64,000 nucleotides of DNA. Source: DATFDN01 sp963818885 (GTDB taxonomy: Bacteria; Pseudomonadota; Alphaproteobacteria; Acetobacterales; Acetobacteraceae). The number at the start of each line of letters is the position of its first letter. Positions within the stretch are counted from its first letter, which is position 1. The stretch spans positions 682,001 through 746,000 of the forward strand of contig CAWFTP010000003.1 of NCBI GenBank assembly GCA_963818885.1, written 5' to 3'. The position numbers and the translations under genes were made by a program. The notes below the pieces were generated by a model. That model worked only from the letters and a program-made list of their open reading frames with translations. It was not told the DNA's origin and searched no databases. This document shows positions 1 to 8,837 of the stretch, piece by piece.

Positions 1-904
1 GCCGGTGCTCGCCCAGCAACAGGAGGATCGGCGCGGCGATGAAAATGGAGGAGGACGTGCCGACCACGATGCCGAACAGCATCACCCAGGCAAAGCCGGA
101 GATCGACTGGCCGCCGAACAAGGCGAGCGGCAGGGCGGCGAGGAACACGGTCATCGACGTGCCGAGGGTGCGGTTGAGCGTCTCGTTGATGGACAGATCG
201 ATCAGCTCGCGCAGCGGCATCGTCTTGTATTTGCGTAGGTTCTCGCGCACCCGGTCGTACACCACGACCTTGTCGTTGGTGGAGTAGCCCAGCACCGTCA
301 GGATCGCCGCCACCATCACCAGGTCGAAATCGAAACGCGTGATGGCGAGGAAGCCGACCGCCTTGGTGATGTCGAGGATCAGCGTCACCACCGCCCCGAC
401 CGCGAACTCCCATTCGAAGCGGAACCAGATATAGGCCATGATCATCGCCAGACTGAGCCCGAGCGCGAATAGCCCATTGCGGAACAGCTCGGCCGAGACC
501 GAGGCGCCGATCGCCTCCGTGCTCAGGACCTTGGTGCCCGGCGCGACGGCCTCCAGCGCCTCGCGGGTGTGGGTGACCGCAAGCTGCGTCGAATCGGCAC
601 TCGGCTGGCTGCGGATGCGGATCAGCACCTGGTCGGGATTGCCGAACCGCTGCACGCCCTCCTCGGGCACCTGGCGCGCGTTGAGCGCGGCGCGGATCGC
701 CGGGATATCGGCGACGCCCGGCGTCCGCGCCTGCATCACCACGCCGCCCGCGAAGTCGATGCCGAGGTGCAGGCCCGGATGGAAGAACAGGACGACGGAG
801 GCGGTCGAGAGGATCGCCGAGACGATCAGCCCCATGAAACGGCCGCGCATGAACCGGATGCGCGTGCCGTCGGGGACCAGGCGGAACATGGGGCGAAGGA
901 GCAT
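1..904 (-). CDS. secF: Protein translocase subunit SecF (C-terminus cut by window edge)
   Basis: SecF pairs with SecD in the inner membrane, where the complex uses proton motive force to help pull secreted proteins through SecYEG. Translation from the ATG at 904 gives MLLRPMFRLVPDG, a first membrane segment, the SecF hallmark HLGIDFAGG near residue 47, a periplasmic loop and then membrane helices with the block FRFEWEFAVGAV. About 301 codons are visible and only the extreme C-terminus is missing. The gene starts 3 bases after the secD stop, so the two are surely co-transcribed. Confidence 0.96.
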   Translation of the reverse strand, partial: MLLRPMFRLVPDGTRIRFMRGRFMGLIVSAILSTASVVLFFHPGLHLGIDFAGGVVMQARTPGVADIPAIRAALNARQVPEEGVQRFGNPDQVLIRIRSQPSADSTQLAVTHTREALEAVAPGTKVLSTEAIGASVSAELFRNGLFALGLSLAMIMAYIWFRFEWEFAVGAVVTLILDITKAVGFLAITRFDFDLVMVAAILTVLGYSTNDKVVVYDRVRENLRKYKTMPLRELIDLSINETLNRTLGTSMTVFLAALPLALFGGQSISGFAWVMLFGIVVGTSSSIFIAAPILLLLGEHR

Positions 905-907
905 GGG

Positions 908-2482
908 TCAGACCGGAAGCAGGCGGGGCCGGTGCGCCACGTACCAGCGGGAGACCAGCAGACGGGTGAGCAGCCAGGCGGTGAAGAGGGAGGTCGCGAT
1001 GCCAACCGTGATCGTGACGGCGAAGCCGCGCACCGGGCCGCTGCCGAAGATGAACAGCATCACGTGCGCGAGGAAGGCGGTGGCATTGGAATCGAAGATC
1101 GTGCGGTAGGCGCGCGAGAAGCCGTGCTCCAGCGCAGCGAGCGGCGGACGACCGAGCTTCTGCTCTTCGCGGATGCGCTCGTTGATGAGGATGTTGGCAT
1201 CCACCGCCATCCCGAGCGTCAGCAGTATTCCCGCCATGCCGGGCAAGGTCAGCGTCGCCTGCAAGAGCGAGAGGATCGCCAGCATGACGATCAGGTTCAC
1301 CACCAGCGTCAGGTTCGCGAACCAGCCGAACAGCCCATAGAAGAACGCCATGAAGGCGATCACCAGGACGAAGCCGACCGCGAGCGATATGGCGCCGGCC
1401 CGGATCGCATCGGCGCCGAGCTCGGGCCCGATCGTGTTCTCCTCGATCACCGTCAGCGGCGCCGGCAGGGCACCGGCGCGCAGCAGCAGGGCGAGGTCGG
1501 AGGCCGACTGGGCGTTGAAGTTGCCGCTGATCTGACCGCGCCCGCCGGTGATCGGCTCGCGGATAACGGGGGAGCTGATGACCTTGCCGTCGAGCACGAT
1601 CGCGAAGGGCCGCCCGACATTGGCCCTTGTCACGTCGGCGAAGCGGCGAGCGCCGACTGCGTTAAAGGTGAAATTGACCACCCATTGGCCGGTCTGCTGA
1701 TCGGTCGCCGCCCGCGCATCGGTCAGGTCGGCGCCGTCCACATCGACTCGGGTGCGCACCGCGACCTTCTGGTTCGGGTTCTCCTGCGTCGGCAGGAACT
1801 CGACACCGGGCGGCGGTGTGCCGGTCGCGGTGGTCGCTGCGGTATCCACGAGCTGGAACGTCATATGCGCGGTCTTGCCGAGCAGCGTCTTGATCCGTTC
1901 GGGATCACCGACACCCGGGAGCTGGACCACGATCCGGTCAGTGCCCTCCCGGCTGACCTGCGGATCCACGACGCCCGTCTCGTCGATGCGCCGGCGGACG
2001 ATCTCGATCGATTGCTGAACCGCGCTCACCGCGCGCTCATTGAGCGCGACCGGCGACAGGGCCATGGTGATGGTTCCATCCGGCTTTGATGCGATGTCGA
2101 GGTCGGGGACGTTCATCGCCCCCTGCGGCTGCACGAGCGGCTTCAGCGCCGCGATCGCGGCATCGGTCTTAGCGGGATCGCGCAGCGTCACCAGGATCGC
2201 CTTCGTGGCGGGCTGGGCGCTGACGCTCTTATAGAAGATGCCCACCTTGCGAAGCTGCTCGCGCGCCGAGTCGGTCAGGCCGGCCAGCCGCTCCTTGATG
2301 ACCGAGTTCATGTCGACCTGCATCAGCAGATAGCTGCCGCCCTGCAGGTCGAGGCCGAGGCGGACGGTACGCCAGGGCAGCCCCTCCGTCGGGGCGCGGA
2401 CCGCGTTGGGGATGCACAGCAGAAGGGCAAGCAGGCACGTCCCCAGGATCGCTAGCATCTTGGCGCGACTGAAATAGAGCAT
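908..2482 (-). CDS. secD: Protein translocase subunit SecD
   Basis: Membrane partner of SecF in the Sec holo-translocon. The 524-residue protein has an N-terminal membrane helix, the diagnostic GLDLQGGSYLLMQVD at about residues 43-57, a long periplasmic domain (P1) and five C-terminal helices including the conserved GMAVDANILINERIREE block. Length is normal for the family. The usual upstream partner yajC is not adjacent: the next gene upstream points the other way. A 110-base divergent intergenic region (2483-2592) must hold the promoters. Confidence 0.97.
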   Translation of the reverse strand: MLYFSRAKMLAILGTCLLALLLCIPNAVRAPTEGLPWRTVRLGLDLQGGSYLLMQVDMNSVIKERLAGLTDSAREQLRKVGIFYKSVSAQPATKAILVTLRDPAKTDAAIAALKPLVQPQGAMNVPDLDIASKPDGTITMALSPVALNERAVSAVQQSIEIVRRRIDETGVVDPQVSREGTDRIVVQLPGVGDPERIKTLLGKTAHMTFQLVDTAATTATGTPPPGVEFLPTQENPNQKVAVRTRVDVDGADLTDARAATDQQTGQWVVNFTFNAVGARRFADVTRANVGRPFAIVLDGKVISSPVIREPITGGRGQISGNFNAQSASDLALLLRAGALPAPLTVIEENTIGPELGADAIRAGAISLAVGFVLVIAFMAFFYGLFGWFANLTLVVNLIVMLAILSLLQATLTLPGMAGILLTLGMAVDANILINERIREEQKLGRPPLAALEHGFSRAYRTIFDSNATAFLAHVMLFIFGSGPVRGFAVTITVGIATSLFTAWLLTRLLVSRWYVAHRPRLLPV

Positions 2483-2592
2483 CTAGGCGGGCGGCTCCCA
2501 GGAGGCGTGCGCCGGGAGGGGGGTAGCGGCGCGTGAGGCGTTCGGATACCCCGCCCTGCCGGGAAAAGCGACCCTCTGCGAAAGCGACCGCC

Positions 2593-3600
2593 ATGAGCAC
2601 AGGCCCCCTCCGTGTCGGCGTTGTCGGCGCCGGGCATTTCGGGCGCTACCACGTCCTGAAGCTTGCCGCGTCGACGCGCGCGAGGCTGGCGGGCGTGCAC
2701 GACCATGACGCTAGTCGCGCCACGCGGGTCGCCGCCGAGGCAGGGGCCGAGGCGATGGGCTTCGCCGATCTTGTACGCGTCTGTGACGCGGTCGTCGTCG
2801 CCGTGCCCGCGGCGGCTCACCATTCCATCGCCGCCCCGGCACTGCGGGCGGGTTGCCACGTTTTGGTGGAGAAGCCGATCGCCACCAGCCTCGCCGACGC
2901 CGATGACCTCGCCAAACTCGCCGAGGAACGTGGTCTCGTTCTCCAGGTCGGACACCTTGAGCGATTCTCCGCCGCGCATGGCGCCATCAGCGAGCGAGCA
3001 GGCTCACCCCTCTACATCGAAGCCAGCCGGCACGGCACGTTCAAGCAGCGCGGCACCGACGTGTCCGTCGTGCTCGACCTCATGATCCACGACCTCGACT
3101 TGGTGCTGGAACTGGTGAAGAGCCCGATCGCGGCGGTGGACGCCGTCGGGGCGGCGGTCGCCAGCCCGCGTTATGACATGGTCAACACACGCCTGCGCTT
3201 CGCATCCGGGGCCGTCGCCACCATTGCCGCAAGCCGGGTGGCGCCCCGGGTCGAGCGCAAGATGCGGATCTTCGGCGTGCAAGGGTCGGTCAGCGTCGAC
3301 TTTGTCGGGCGCACCGTCTCCCTCGTCGCGCGCGGGCGGGGTGAGCCCCTTCCCGCCGGCCCGCCTGGCTTCGGCACCGAAACAGCCTCTTGGCAAGAAC
3401 GCGACGCGCTGGAAGCGGAACAGGCGGCGTTCATCGCCACCGTCCTCGACGGCGCGCCCATCGTCGCCGACGCGGCGGCGGCCAGGCGCGCGTTGGACGC
3501 CGCGCTTCGGGTCGAAGCCGCCGTGGGGGAGAGCGAAGCGCGGATGCGCGCCTCAGGCCTGCTGCATGAGGTCGATGACCGCCTCGGCCGCGGCCTCTGA
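2593..3600 (+). CDS. Gfo/Idh/MocA family NAD(P)-dependent oxidoreductase
   Basis: A 335-residue dehydrogenase. The Rossmann motif GVVGAGHFGRYH lies at the N-terminus, EKPIATS at about residue 97 is the family's conserved EKP substrate/cofactor motif, and MIHDLDLVLELV is the conserved HDLD block of the C-terminal domain. The ATG at 2593 is chosen because the fold begins right after it; an upstream in-frame ATG at 2533 would add 20 low-complexity residues. The 3' end overlaps lpxB by 48 bases tail to tail. Neighbouring lpxB suggests a link to lipid A sugar chemistry (compare GnnA, which oxidises UDP-GlcNAc), but this is inference and the substrate is unknown. Confidence 0.88.
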   Translation: MSTGPLRVGVVGAGHFGRYHVLKLAASTRARLAGVHDHDASRATRVAAEAGAEAMGFADLVRVCDAVVVAVPAAAHHSIAAPALRAGCHVLVEKPIATSLADADDLAKLAEERGLVLQVGHLERFSAAHGAISERAGSPLYIEASRHGTFKQRGTDVSVVLDLMIHDLDLVLELVKSPIAAVDAVGAAVASPRYDMVNTRLRFASGAVATIAASRVAPRVERKMRIFGVQGSVSVDFVGRTVSLVARGRGEPLPAGPPGFGTETASWQERDALEAEQAAFIATVLDGAPIVADAAAARRALDAALRVEAAVGESEARMRASGLLHEVDDRLGRGL

Positions 3601-4710
3601 CGGGAGAAGGCCGCCCGGCGGGCGCAGCGAGTCAAGCGCCGTGCGAAATCCAGCGCGCTGGCGCGCCGCGGCAGCGGGGTCGTGGAGCAGGTCCCCAAGC
3701 GTGCGGGCGAGCGCCTCGGGCGTACAGTCGCGCTGGATGAACTCGGGGACGATCCCGGGCCCGGCATCCAGACCAATCCCGGCCGTCAGCAGGTTGACCA
3801 ATCCCGCGTAGCGCACGGTCACGACCCGCTTCGCGATAACGGCGCTGAGCGGATTGACCCGATAAGCGACCAGCATCGGGATATCCGCCATCGCGAGCTC
3901 CAAGGTAGAAGTCCCGGACTTGGTCAGAGCGGCGGAGGAAGCGGCAAAAGCGTCGTATTTGTCGCCCTCCTCGGCGACGAGTACAGGCGGGACGGGCCAG
4001 GACGCCGCCGCGGTCTCGACGACATCCGCGACCGATCCGGCCAGGGGCACCACGGGAACAACGGACGGAAGCAGCCGGAGTGTCTCGCCGAGGACGGGCA
4101 GGAGACGCGTCACCTCGGATATGCGGCTGCCCGGCATGAAGGTGACGACCGGTGCGCCCGGGGGGACCACATGGCGGGCACGGAAGCGCTCTCCATCGCC
4201 GCGATCCGCGCCGCTCTCAAGGACCGGATGGCCGACGAAGAGCGCTGGCAGGCCGTAACGCGCGAAGAATGCCGGCTCGAACGGCAAGAGGCAAAGAAGC
4301 CGGTCCCAGACCCCTGGATAGGTGCGTACCCGCCTCCTCCGCCAGGCCCAGACCTGCGGCGCTACGTAATGGGCGCGCTTTATGCCGAGCGGTGCGATAG
4401 CGCGCAGCACGCGAAGGGTGAACCCCGGACTGTCGATGGTCACCACCACGTCCGGCCGGCGGGCGGTGATGTCGGCGACCGTGGTGGCCAGGTAGCGGCG
4501 AATGGTTTGCAGCCGGGGCACTATCTCGAGAATGCCCATCATCGTGACGGCTTCCAGCGGCAGATGGCTCACGAGACCCTCCGCACGCATGCGCGCGCCG
4601 CCAATGCCGGCGAACTCCGCATCGGGACGCCGCGCGCGAAGCGCCTGGATCAGCCGGCCGCCGAGCACATCGCCGCTCTGCTCGCCAGCGATCACGTAGA
4701 TCAGGGGCAA
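3553..4710 (-). CDS. lpxB: Lipid-A-disaccharide synthase LpxB
   Basis: Joins UDP-diacylglucosamine to lipid X to form the lipid A disaccharide backbone, at the cytoplasmic face of the inner membrane. The 385-residue protein starts with IYVIAGEQSGDVLGGRL, where the GE-SGD motif is the LpxB signature, followed by AGIGGARMRAEG and the HYVAPQVWAWRRRR block typical of the family, and a C-terminal TKSGTSTLELA donor-binding segment. Its start overlaps the hisI stop by 10 bases, so it is translationally coupled to hisI. Length is normal. Confidence 0.96.
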   Translation of the reverse strand: MPLIYVIAGEQSGDVLGGRLIQALRARRPDAEFAGIGGARMRAEGLVSHLPLEAVTMMGILEIVPRLQTIRRYLATTVADITARRPDVVVTIDSPGFTLRVLRAIAPLGIKRAHYVAPQVWAWRRRRVRTYPGVWDRLLCLLPFEPAFFARYGLPALFVGHPVLESGADRGDGERFRARHVVPPGAPVVTFMPGSRISEVTRLLPVLGETLRLLPSVVPVVPLAGSVADVVETAAASWPVPPVLVAEEGDKYDAFAASSAALTKSGTSTLELAMADIPMLVAYRVNPLSAVIAKRVVTVRYAGLVNLLTAGIGLDAGPGIVPEFIQRDCTPEALARTLGDLLHDPAAAARQRAGFRTALDSLRPPGGLLPSEAAAEAVIDLMQQA

Positions 4711-5132
4711 GGATCGGGTCTGGCCCGGCCTCCGTACAGCGCTGCCGGATCGACCGACGGGGCCGTTACCTCGACAACCCCCCCGTCACGCGCGGCACGG
4801 TAGAAGCAGCTCCGCCGCCCGGTATGGCAGGCGACCCCCTCCTGATGAACGAGGAGCAGCACGGTGTCGCCGTCGCAGTCGATCCGCAGATCCTTGAGGT
4901 GCTGAAGTTGGCCGGAGGTCTCGCCCTTGCGCCACAGCGCGTTGCGGGAGCGGCTAAAATAGCAGACCCGGCCGGTCCGCAGCGTCTCCGTCAACGCGGC
5001 TCGGTTCATCCAGGCCATCATGAGCACCTCCTTGGTGTCATGCTGTTGCGCGATCGCCGGGACCAGGCCAGTCGCGTCGAACCTGATCGTCGCGAGGAGG
5101 GCATCCAAGGACGCCGCTTCATCTGTATTCAT
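4701..5132 (-). CDS. hisI: Phosphoribosyl-AMP cyclohydrolase HisI
   Basis: Third step of histidine biosynthesis: opens the adenine ring of phosphoribosyl-AMP. Conserved blocks are seen in order: AIAQQHDTKEVLMMAWMN, WRKGETSGQLQ, the metal-binding DCDGD and ACHTGRRSCF. This is the stand-alone HisI form without the HisE pyrophosphohydrolase domain. I use the ATG at 5132; an in-frame ATG at 5153 would add seven residues and cannot be excluded. It is followed by lpxB with a 10-base overlap. Confidence 0.94.
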   Translation of the reverse strand: MNTDEAASLDALLATIRFDATGLVPAIAQQHDTKEVLMMAWMNRAALTETLRTGRVCYFSRSRNALWRKGETSGQLQHLKDLRIDCDGDTVLLLVHQEGVACHTGRRSCFYRAARDGGVVEVTAPSVDPAALYGGRARPDPCP

Positions 5133-5193
5133 GATTGCTATCTTGGCGCGCATCTCCGCGATGGCAAAGGAGAAGCCGTGCTCGGCCGCAGAT

Positions 5194-5223
5194 TTGTTCC
5201 TCCTATGGCGGCCAGACTATGAT
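5194..5223 (+). promoter_or_regulatory. Candidate sigma-70 promoter for the cupin-CoA transferase-MaoC operon
   Basis: TTGTTC (5194-5199) and TATGAT (5218-5223) are separated by 18 bases. The predicted start site near 5230 lies just before a strong GGGAGGAG ribosome binding site at 5231-5238 and the ATG at 5244. This is read by eye against the -35/-10 consensus and is not otherwise supported. Confidence 0.4.
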
Positions 5224-5243
5224 GCAACCAGGGAGGAGCACGG

Positions 5244-5975
5244 ATGCCCGTCATCGCCGCCGCCGAGACCGCGTTAGCAACGCGCCGACGTGCCAGTTCC
5301 AACGGTTCGGAATTCTGGTTCACCAGCTTCATCGGCGCCAATCGCTATCGGCCGAAGGCTGGGACGCCGCCCGGTCCGGATGCGGTGTATCCGGTGGCCT
5401 TTCTCGTGGAGCAGGATCCAGGCGTGACTGTTCACGCGCATTTCCACCAGGCTGATCAGTTCCAGGTCATGGTTGAGGGCGCGGGACGGCTAGGCACGCA
5501 CGACGTCGGACCCATCAGCGTCCATTTCGGCGCGGCCTTCTCCCCGTACGGACCGATCCGCGCCGGTGAGGCAGGCCTTCACTATTTTACGTTGCGCAAC
5601 GGTTGGGACCCTGGCGCGCGCTACATGCCTGGAGCACGGACCGAGCTGCCTCGACCGCGACCTTACCGAGTGGCGCTGTCCCAATTCTCTCCAGATGACG
5701 CGGAACCGGGGCGCAGCAGTGCGCTTGGGCCGGAGGCCGACGGTCTCGGCGTGTGGCGCTGGAGGCTGGACGAAGGCGAGGTATTCGAGGGGCCTGACCC
5801 GGCGGCGGGCCGGGGCCAGTTCTGGTTGGTACTCGACGGCACGCTGGAGTGCGAGGCAACGATCGGGCGGAAGTCGTGCGTGTTCGTCAGGCCGGACGAG
5901 GCAGCGTTTCGTGGCCGGGCCGGTGCAGATGGCCTCGATGTCCTGGCGCTGCAATTCCCATCGCGCCGGCACTAG
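5244..5975 (+). CDS. Cupin-like protein of unknown function
   Basis: A 243-residue soluble protein with no signal peptide. Two cupin-like halves can be seen. The first holds TVHAHFHQADQFQVMVEG, an H-x-H...Q pattern like the metal-binding first cupin motif. The second holds RGQFWLVLDGTLECEA. An excellent Shine-Dalgarno (GGGAGGAG) sits 5 bases before the ATG. It leads a plus-strand group with a CoA transferase (7 bases downstream) and a MaoC hydratase, so it may act on, or sense, an acid or CoA-linked intermediate. The exact function is not recognisable. Confidence 0.75.
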   Translation: MPVIAAAETALATRRRASSNGSEFWFTSFIGANRYRPKAGTPPGPDAVYPVAFLVEQDPGVTVHAHFHQADQFQVMVEGAGRLGTHDVGPISVHFGAAFSPYGPIRAGEAGLHYFTLRNGWDPGARYMPGARTELPRPRPYRVALSQFSPDDAEPGRSSALGPEADGLGVWRWRLDEGEVFEGPDPAAGRGQFWLVLDGTLECEATIGRKSCVFVRPDEAAFRGRAGADGLDVLALQFPSRRH

Positions 5976-5982
5976 GATCGCC

Positions 5983-7158
5983 ATGCGCGCACTCGACGGT
6001 ATTCGCGTCGTCTCGCTGGAACACGCGGTGGCGGCGCCGCTCTGTACTCGTCATCTCGCCGATCTCGGCGCCGAGGTCACTAAGATAGAGCGCCCGAACG
6101 AGGGCGATTTCGCGCGAAGCTATGACGGCTTCGTCAAGGGCATGTCGTCTTTCGTGGTCTGGCTCAACCGCGGCAAGCGGAGCGTGACGCTGGACATCAA
6201 GCAGCTCTCCGCTCGCGCCGTCCTCGACCGGCTGATCCAGCGAGCGGACGTGCTGGTGCAGAACCTCGTCCCGGGTGCGGCCGCCCGCCTTGGGCTGAGC
6301 CACGCCGCGCTGGCGCCGGCGCATCCGCGGCTGATTGTCTGCGATATCTCCGGCTACGGAGAGGGCGGACCCTTCGGAGACAAGAAGGCCTACGACCTGC
6401 TGATCCAGGCGGAGTCAGGGCTCATCAGCGTGACCGGCACACCCGAGCAGCCGTCCCGCGTCGGCATCTCGGCAGCCGACATCGCGACCGGGATGTACGC
6501 GCAGTCGGCGATCCTGGCGGCGCTGCTGCGACGGGAGCGGACTGGGCAGGGCGCTAACGTCACCGTCGCCATGCTCGACGCGCTGGCCGAGTGGATGACC
6601 TATCCGATGTATCGCACAGTGTACGGTGGTTCACCCATGCCGCGCCAGGCGCTGAACCACCCGGCGCTCGCGCCCTATGGCGCGCACCGGGCGAAAGACG
6701 GCGAGGTGATCTTCGGCTTGCAGAACGAGCGCGAATGGGCCGTCTTCTGTACCAAGGTGATGGAGCGGCCGGACTGGATCACCGATGAGCGCTATCGCAA
6801 CAACAACGCTCGGCGCGAGCACCGCGAGGAGCTGACTCGGGAAATCGAGGCGTTCTTCGCCGACAAGACCTCGCTCGACGTCGTCGCGCTGCTCGACAAG
6901 GCCGGCATCGCGAACGGCCGCCTGAACGATGCGCGCGACCTGTGGAATCACCCGCAGCTCGCTGCGCGCGAGCGTTGGCGGGAGATCGCAAGCCCGGTTG
7001 GCCCGCTCCGCGGCCTGCTGCCTGCGGTCACATTCGCTGACGTGGAGGCCGCGATGGGCGAAGTCCCCGCGTTGGGTCAGCACACCGACGCGGTTCTCAC
7101 CGAACTTGGCTACGCCGCGGCGGACATCGCGGCGATGCGCGCGACGGGCGCAGTGTGA
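5983..7158 (+). CDS. CaiB/BaiF (class III) CoA transferase
   Basis: Class III CoA transferases move CoA between carboxylic acids. The 391-residue protein begins ALDGIRVVSLEHAVAAPLCT, the usual N-terminus of this family, followed by LADLGAEVTKIERP, NRGKRSVTLDIK and the block CDISGYGEGGPFGDKKAYDL, next to which the catalytic aspartate region lies. The ATG at 5983 matches the family start; the frame is open further upstream but only in the shadow of the cupin gene. Its stop overlaps the GTG start of the MaoC gene. The substrate cannot be read from sequence; formyl-, succinyl- or mesaconyl-type acids are all possible. Confidence 0.92.
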   Translation: MRALDGIRVVSLEHAVAAPLCTRHLADLGAEVTKIERPNEGDFARSYDGFVKGMSSFVVWLNRGKRSVTLDIKQLSARAVLDRLIQRADVLVQNLVPGAAARLGLSHAALAPAHPRLIVCDISGYGEGGPFGDKKAYDLLIQAESGLISVTGTPEQPSRVGISAADIATGMYAQSAILAALLRRERTGQGANVTVAMLDALAEWMTYPMYRTVYGGSPMPRQALNHPALAPYGAHRAKDGEVIFGLQNEREWAVFCTKVMERPDWITDERYRNNNARREHREELTREIEAFFADKTSLDVVALLDKAGIANGRLNDARDLWNHPQLAARERWREIASPVGPLRGLLPAVTFADVEAAMGEVPALGQHTDAVLTELGYAAADIAAMRATGAV

Positions 7159-7643
7159 CCGAGGCGTTCGATCCCGCCCGCCACCGCATGCTCGCCGAGC
7201 AGCGCTGGTTCGAGGACTTTCGGTTGGGTGAGCGGTTCGTCCTGCCCAGCCGAACGATGACTGAGGCGGTCTTCCTCGCGTTTCAGGCCGCGAGCGGGGA
7301 TACGCACCCGACCCACTATGACGCCGAATACTGCCGCGCGCGCGGGATGCCGGGATTGCTGGCACACGGGCTGCAGACGCTGGCCCACACCGCGCCCGGA
7401 GCGGGGCTCTTTCCGTTCATGGTCGAGGAGTCCCTGATGGGGTTCCTCGAGCAATCGAGCCGCTTCCTGCGTCCGGTCTTTGCCGGGGATACGATCTATC
7501 CCGCGCTCGAGATCGACGAGCTCACGCCGAGCCGGAGCACCGGCGTGCTGGGAATGCGCAGCACGGTGCACAACCAGCGCCGCGAACAGGTGCTGGAAGG
7601 GCGGCAACGCTATCTGCTGCGCCGCCGGCCCAAGCCCGGCTGA
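7155..7643 (+). CDS. MaoC family hydratase/dehydratase
   Basis: A 162-residue single hot-dog domain protein. The pattern AASGDTHPTHYDAEYC holds the MaoC catalytic Asp/His pair (D-x-x-x-x-H), followed by GLLAHGLQTLAHTA, the second conserved block. It probably hydrates an enoyl-CoA made from the product of the preceding CoA transferase. Translation starts at a GTG (7155) that overlaps the CoA transferase stop, a sign of coupling. It converges on the cytochrome gene with a gap of only six bases. Confidence 0.9.
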   Translation: MTEAFDPARHRMLAEQRWFEDFRLGERFVLPSRTMTEAVFLAFQAASGDTHPTHYDAEYCRARGMPGLLAHGLQTLAHTAPGAGLFPFMVEESLMGFLEQSSRFLRPVFAGDTIYPALEIDELTPSRSTGVLGMRSTVHNQRREQVLEGRQRYLLRRRPKPG

Positions 7644-7649
7644 TGGTGC

Positions 7650-8690
7650 TCAGTCGGCGGAGGCAAGCGCAGCTTCGAGATCGCCGGCCGATTGCTCCCC
7701 CTCGCGATGGTCGGGCACGTTGTGGCGCAGCCAGATCTCGATCGGTTGCCACGGCCCGAGCTCATGCTGGCGAGGCGGAAATGGCCCCAGGAACGGCGGG
7801 TACGCGGCGTCTACGGGCTTCAGCCACGGATCTGGATAGTCGTGCTCGAGGCCGGATTTGTGCGGCCGCGGCTGCTCGTTGACGAACGCGACCACGTCAT
7901 AAGCATCGTCGGGGTCGAGCAAAGGATATGCGAAAGTGATCCCTCTCGGCATATTGGCGTGCACGAACCAGGCGGCAGTGATGTTGCGGGCCATTCCGGC
8001 AGCGTCGTTGTAGCTATCGGAGCCCCAGAGGGGCGGGAAGAGATAGCGCTGCTGCTTGCGTTCCTGATCCAGCGGCGAGTTCCGCACCCCCTCACCGCCG
8101 GGCTGATGACATACGGAGCAATATGTGTCGAACACGGTTGCGCCATGCACGGGATCGGCGGCGCGTGTCGGCAGCGCGAGGGGTGGCGCGCCCAGACCGA
8201 CCACACGGACGCCACTCGGCTGGCCGGCCCCGAGGAAGCGAATATACGCCTCTATCGCCTCGATTTCCGGACTGTCGAGCGGCAGGGGTCGCCCGTTCAT
8301 GCTGCGCTCCATGCAGTCGTTGATCCTGGCGGCGATCGTCTGCACAGCATCCAAGCGGGCGCTGAATTTGGGGTAAAGGCTCCAGACGCCGACGAGTGGC
8401 AGCCCGAACCGCTGCGTGCCACCATCCAGGTGGCAATTCTGGCACTCGAGCCCATTGCCGGCGTACCGCTTCGCCGGGTCCGTGGCATCGGGACCGATCA
8501 GCGCGGAGGTGTGCAGGATCAGATCCCGGCCGTAGCGCACCGCTTTTCCAAATGCGTCATCCGGCAGGCTCGCAAGACCCGGCACCCGCCAGGGCGGCAG
8601 TTCCGCCGGGTCGATCGGTGCCTGCGCCCTCGCGCTGGCAGAGCCAAGGGCCAGCGCGGCGATGATCAGCAGGCGGAGAACGGCATTCAT
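7650..8690 (-). CDS. TsdA-like dihaem cytochrome c (thiosulfate dehydrogenase family)
   Basis: A 346-residue exported protein with a signal peptide (cleavage near ASARAQA) and two c-type haem sites, CQNCH at residues 83-87 and CSVCH at 191-195. The context of the first haem, GNGLECQNCHLDGG, and the downstream block ARINDCMERSMNGRPLP match TsdA. In TsdA the cysteine of that block is the unusual axial ligand of haem 1; here it is Cys126. FPPLWGSDSYN with AGM (Met233) fits the haem 2 ligand region. TsdA joins two thiosulfates into tetrathionate, or the reverse. No sox genes are nearby, so the donor and acceptor are unknown. The C-terminal 70 residues extend past the usual core. Confidence 0.82.
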   Translation of the reverse strand: MNAVLRLLIIAALALGSASARAQAPIDPAELPPWRVPGLASLPDDAFGKAVRYGRDLILHTSALIGPDATDPAKRYAGNGLECQNCHLDGGTQRFGLPLVGVWSLYPKFSARLDAVQTIAARINDCMERSMNGRPLPLDSPEIEAIEAYIRFLGAGQPSGVRVVGLGAPPLALPTRAADPVHGATVFDTYCSVCHQPGGEGVRNSPLDQERKQQRYLFPPLWGSDSYNDAAGMARNITAAWFVHANMPRGITFAYPLLDPDDAYDVVAFVNEQPRPHKSGLEHDYPDPWLKPVDAAYPPFLGPFPPRQHELGPWQPIEIWLRHNVPDHREGEQSAGDLEAALASAD

Positions 8691-8837
8691 TCTTCTCGAT
8701 CCTGGTGCTCGTGCGTCTCTACTACGGGCAGGACGCGATACGGCACAATTAGATCGACTGCCGCAGGTCGTCCGTTGCGTTGTGATCCCGGACCGGGCGA
8801 GCCACTATCGAGTTCGTGCCGATGGGAGAGGACGCCA

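Noticed and set aside
2483..2592. yajC expected upstream of secD
   Set aside because: The 110-base gap has no room for it and the next gene is on the opposite strand, so yajC is simply not linked here.
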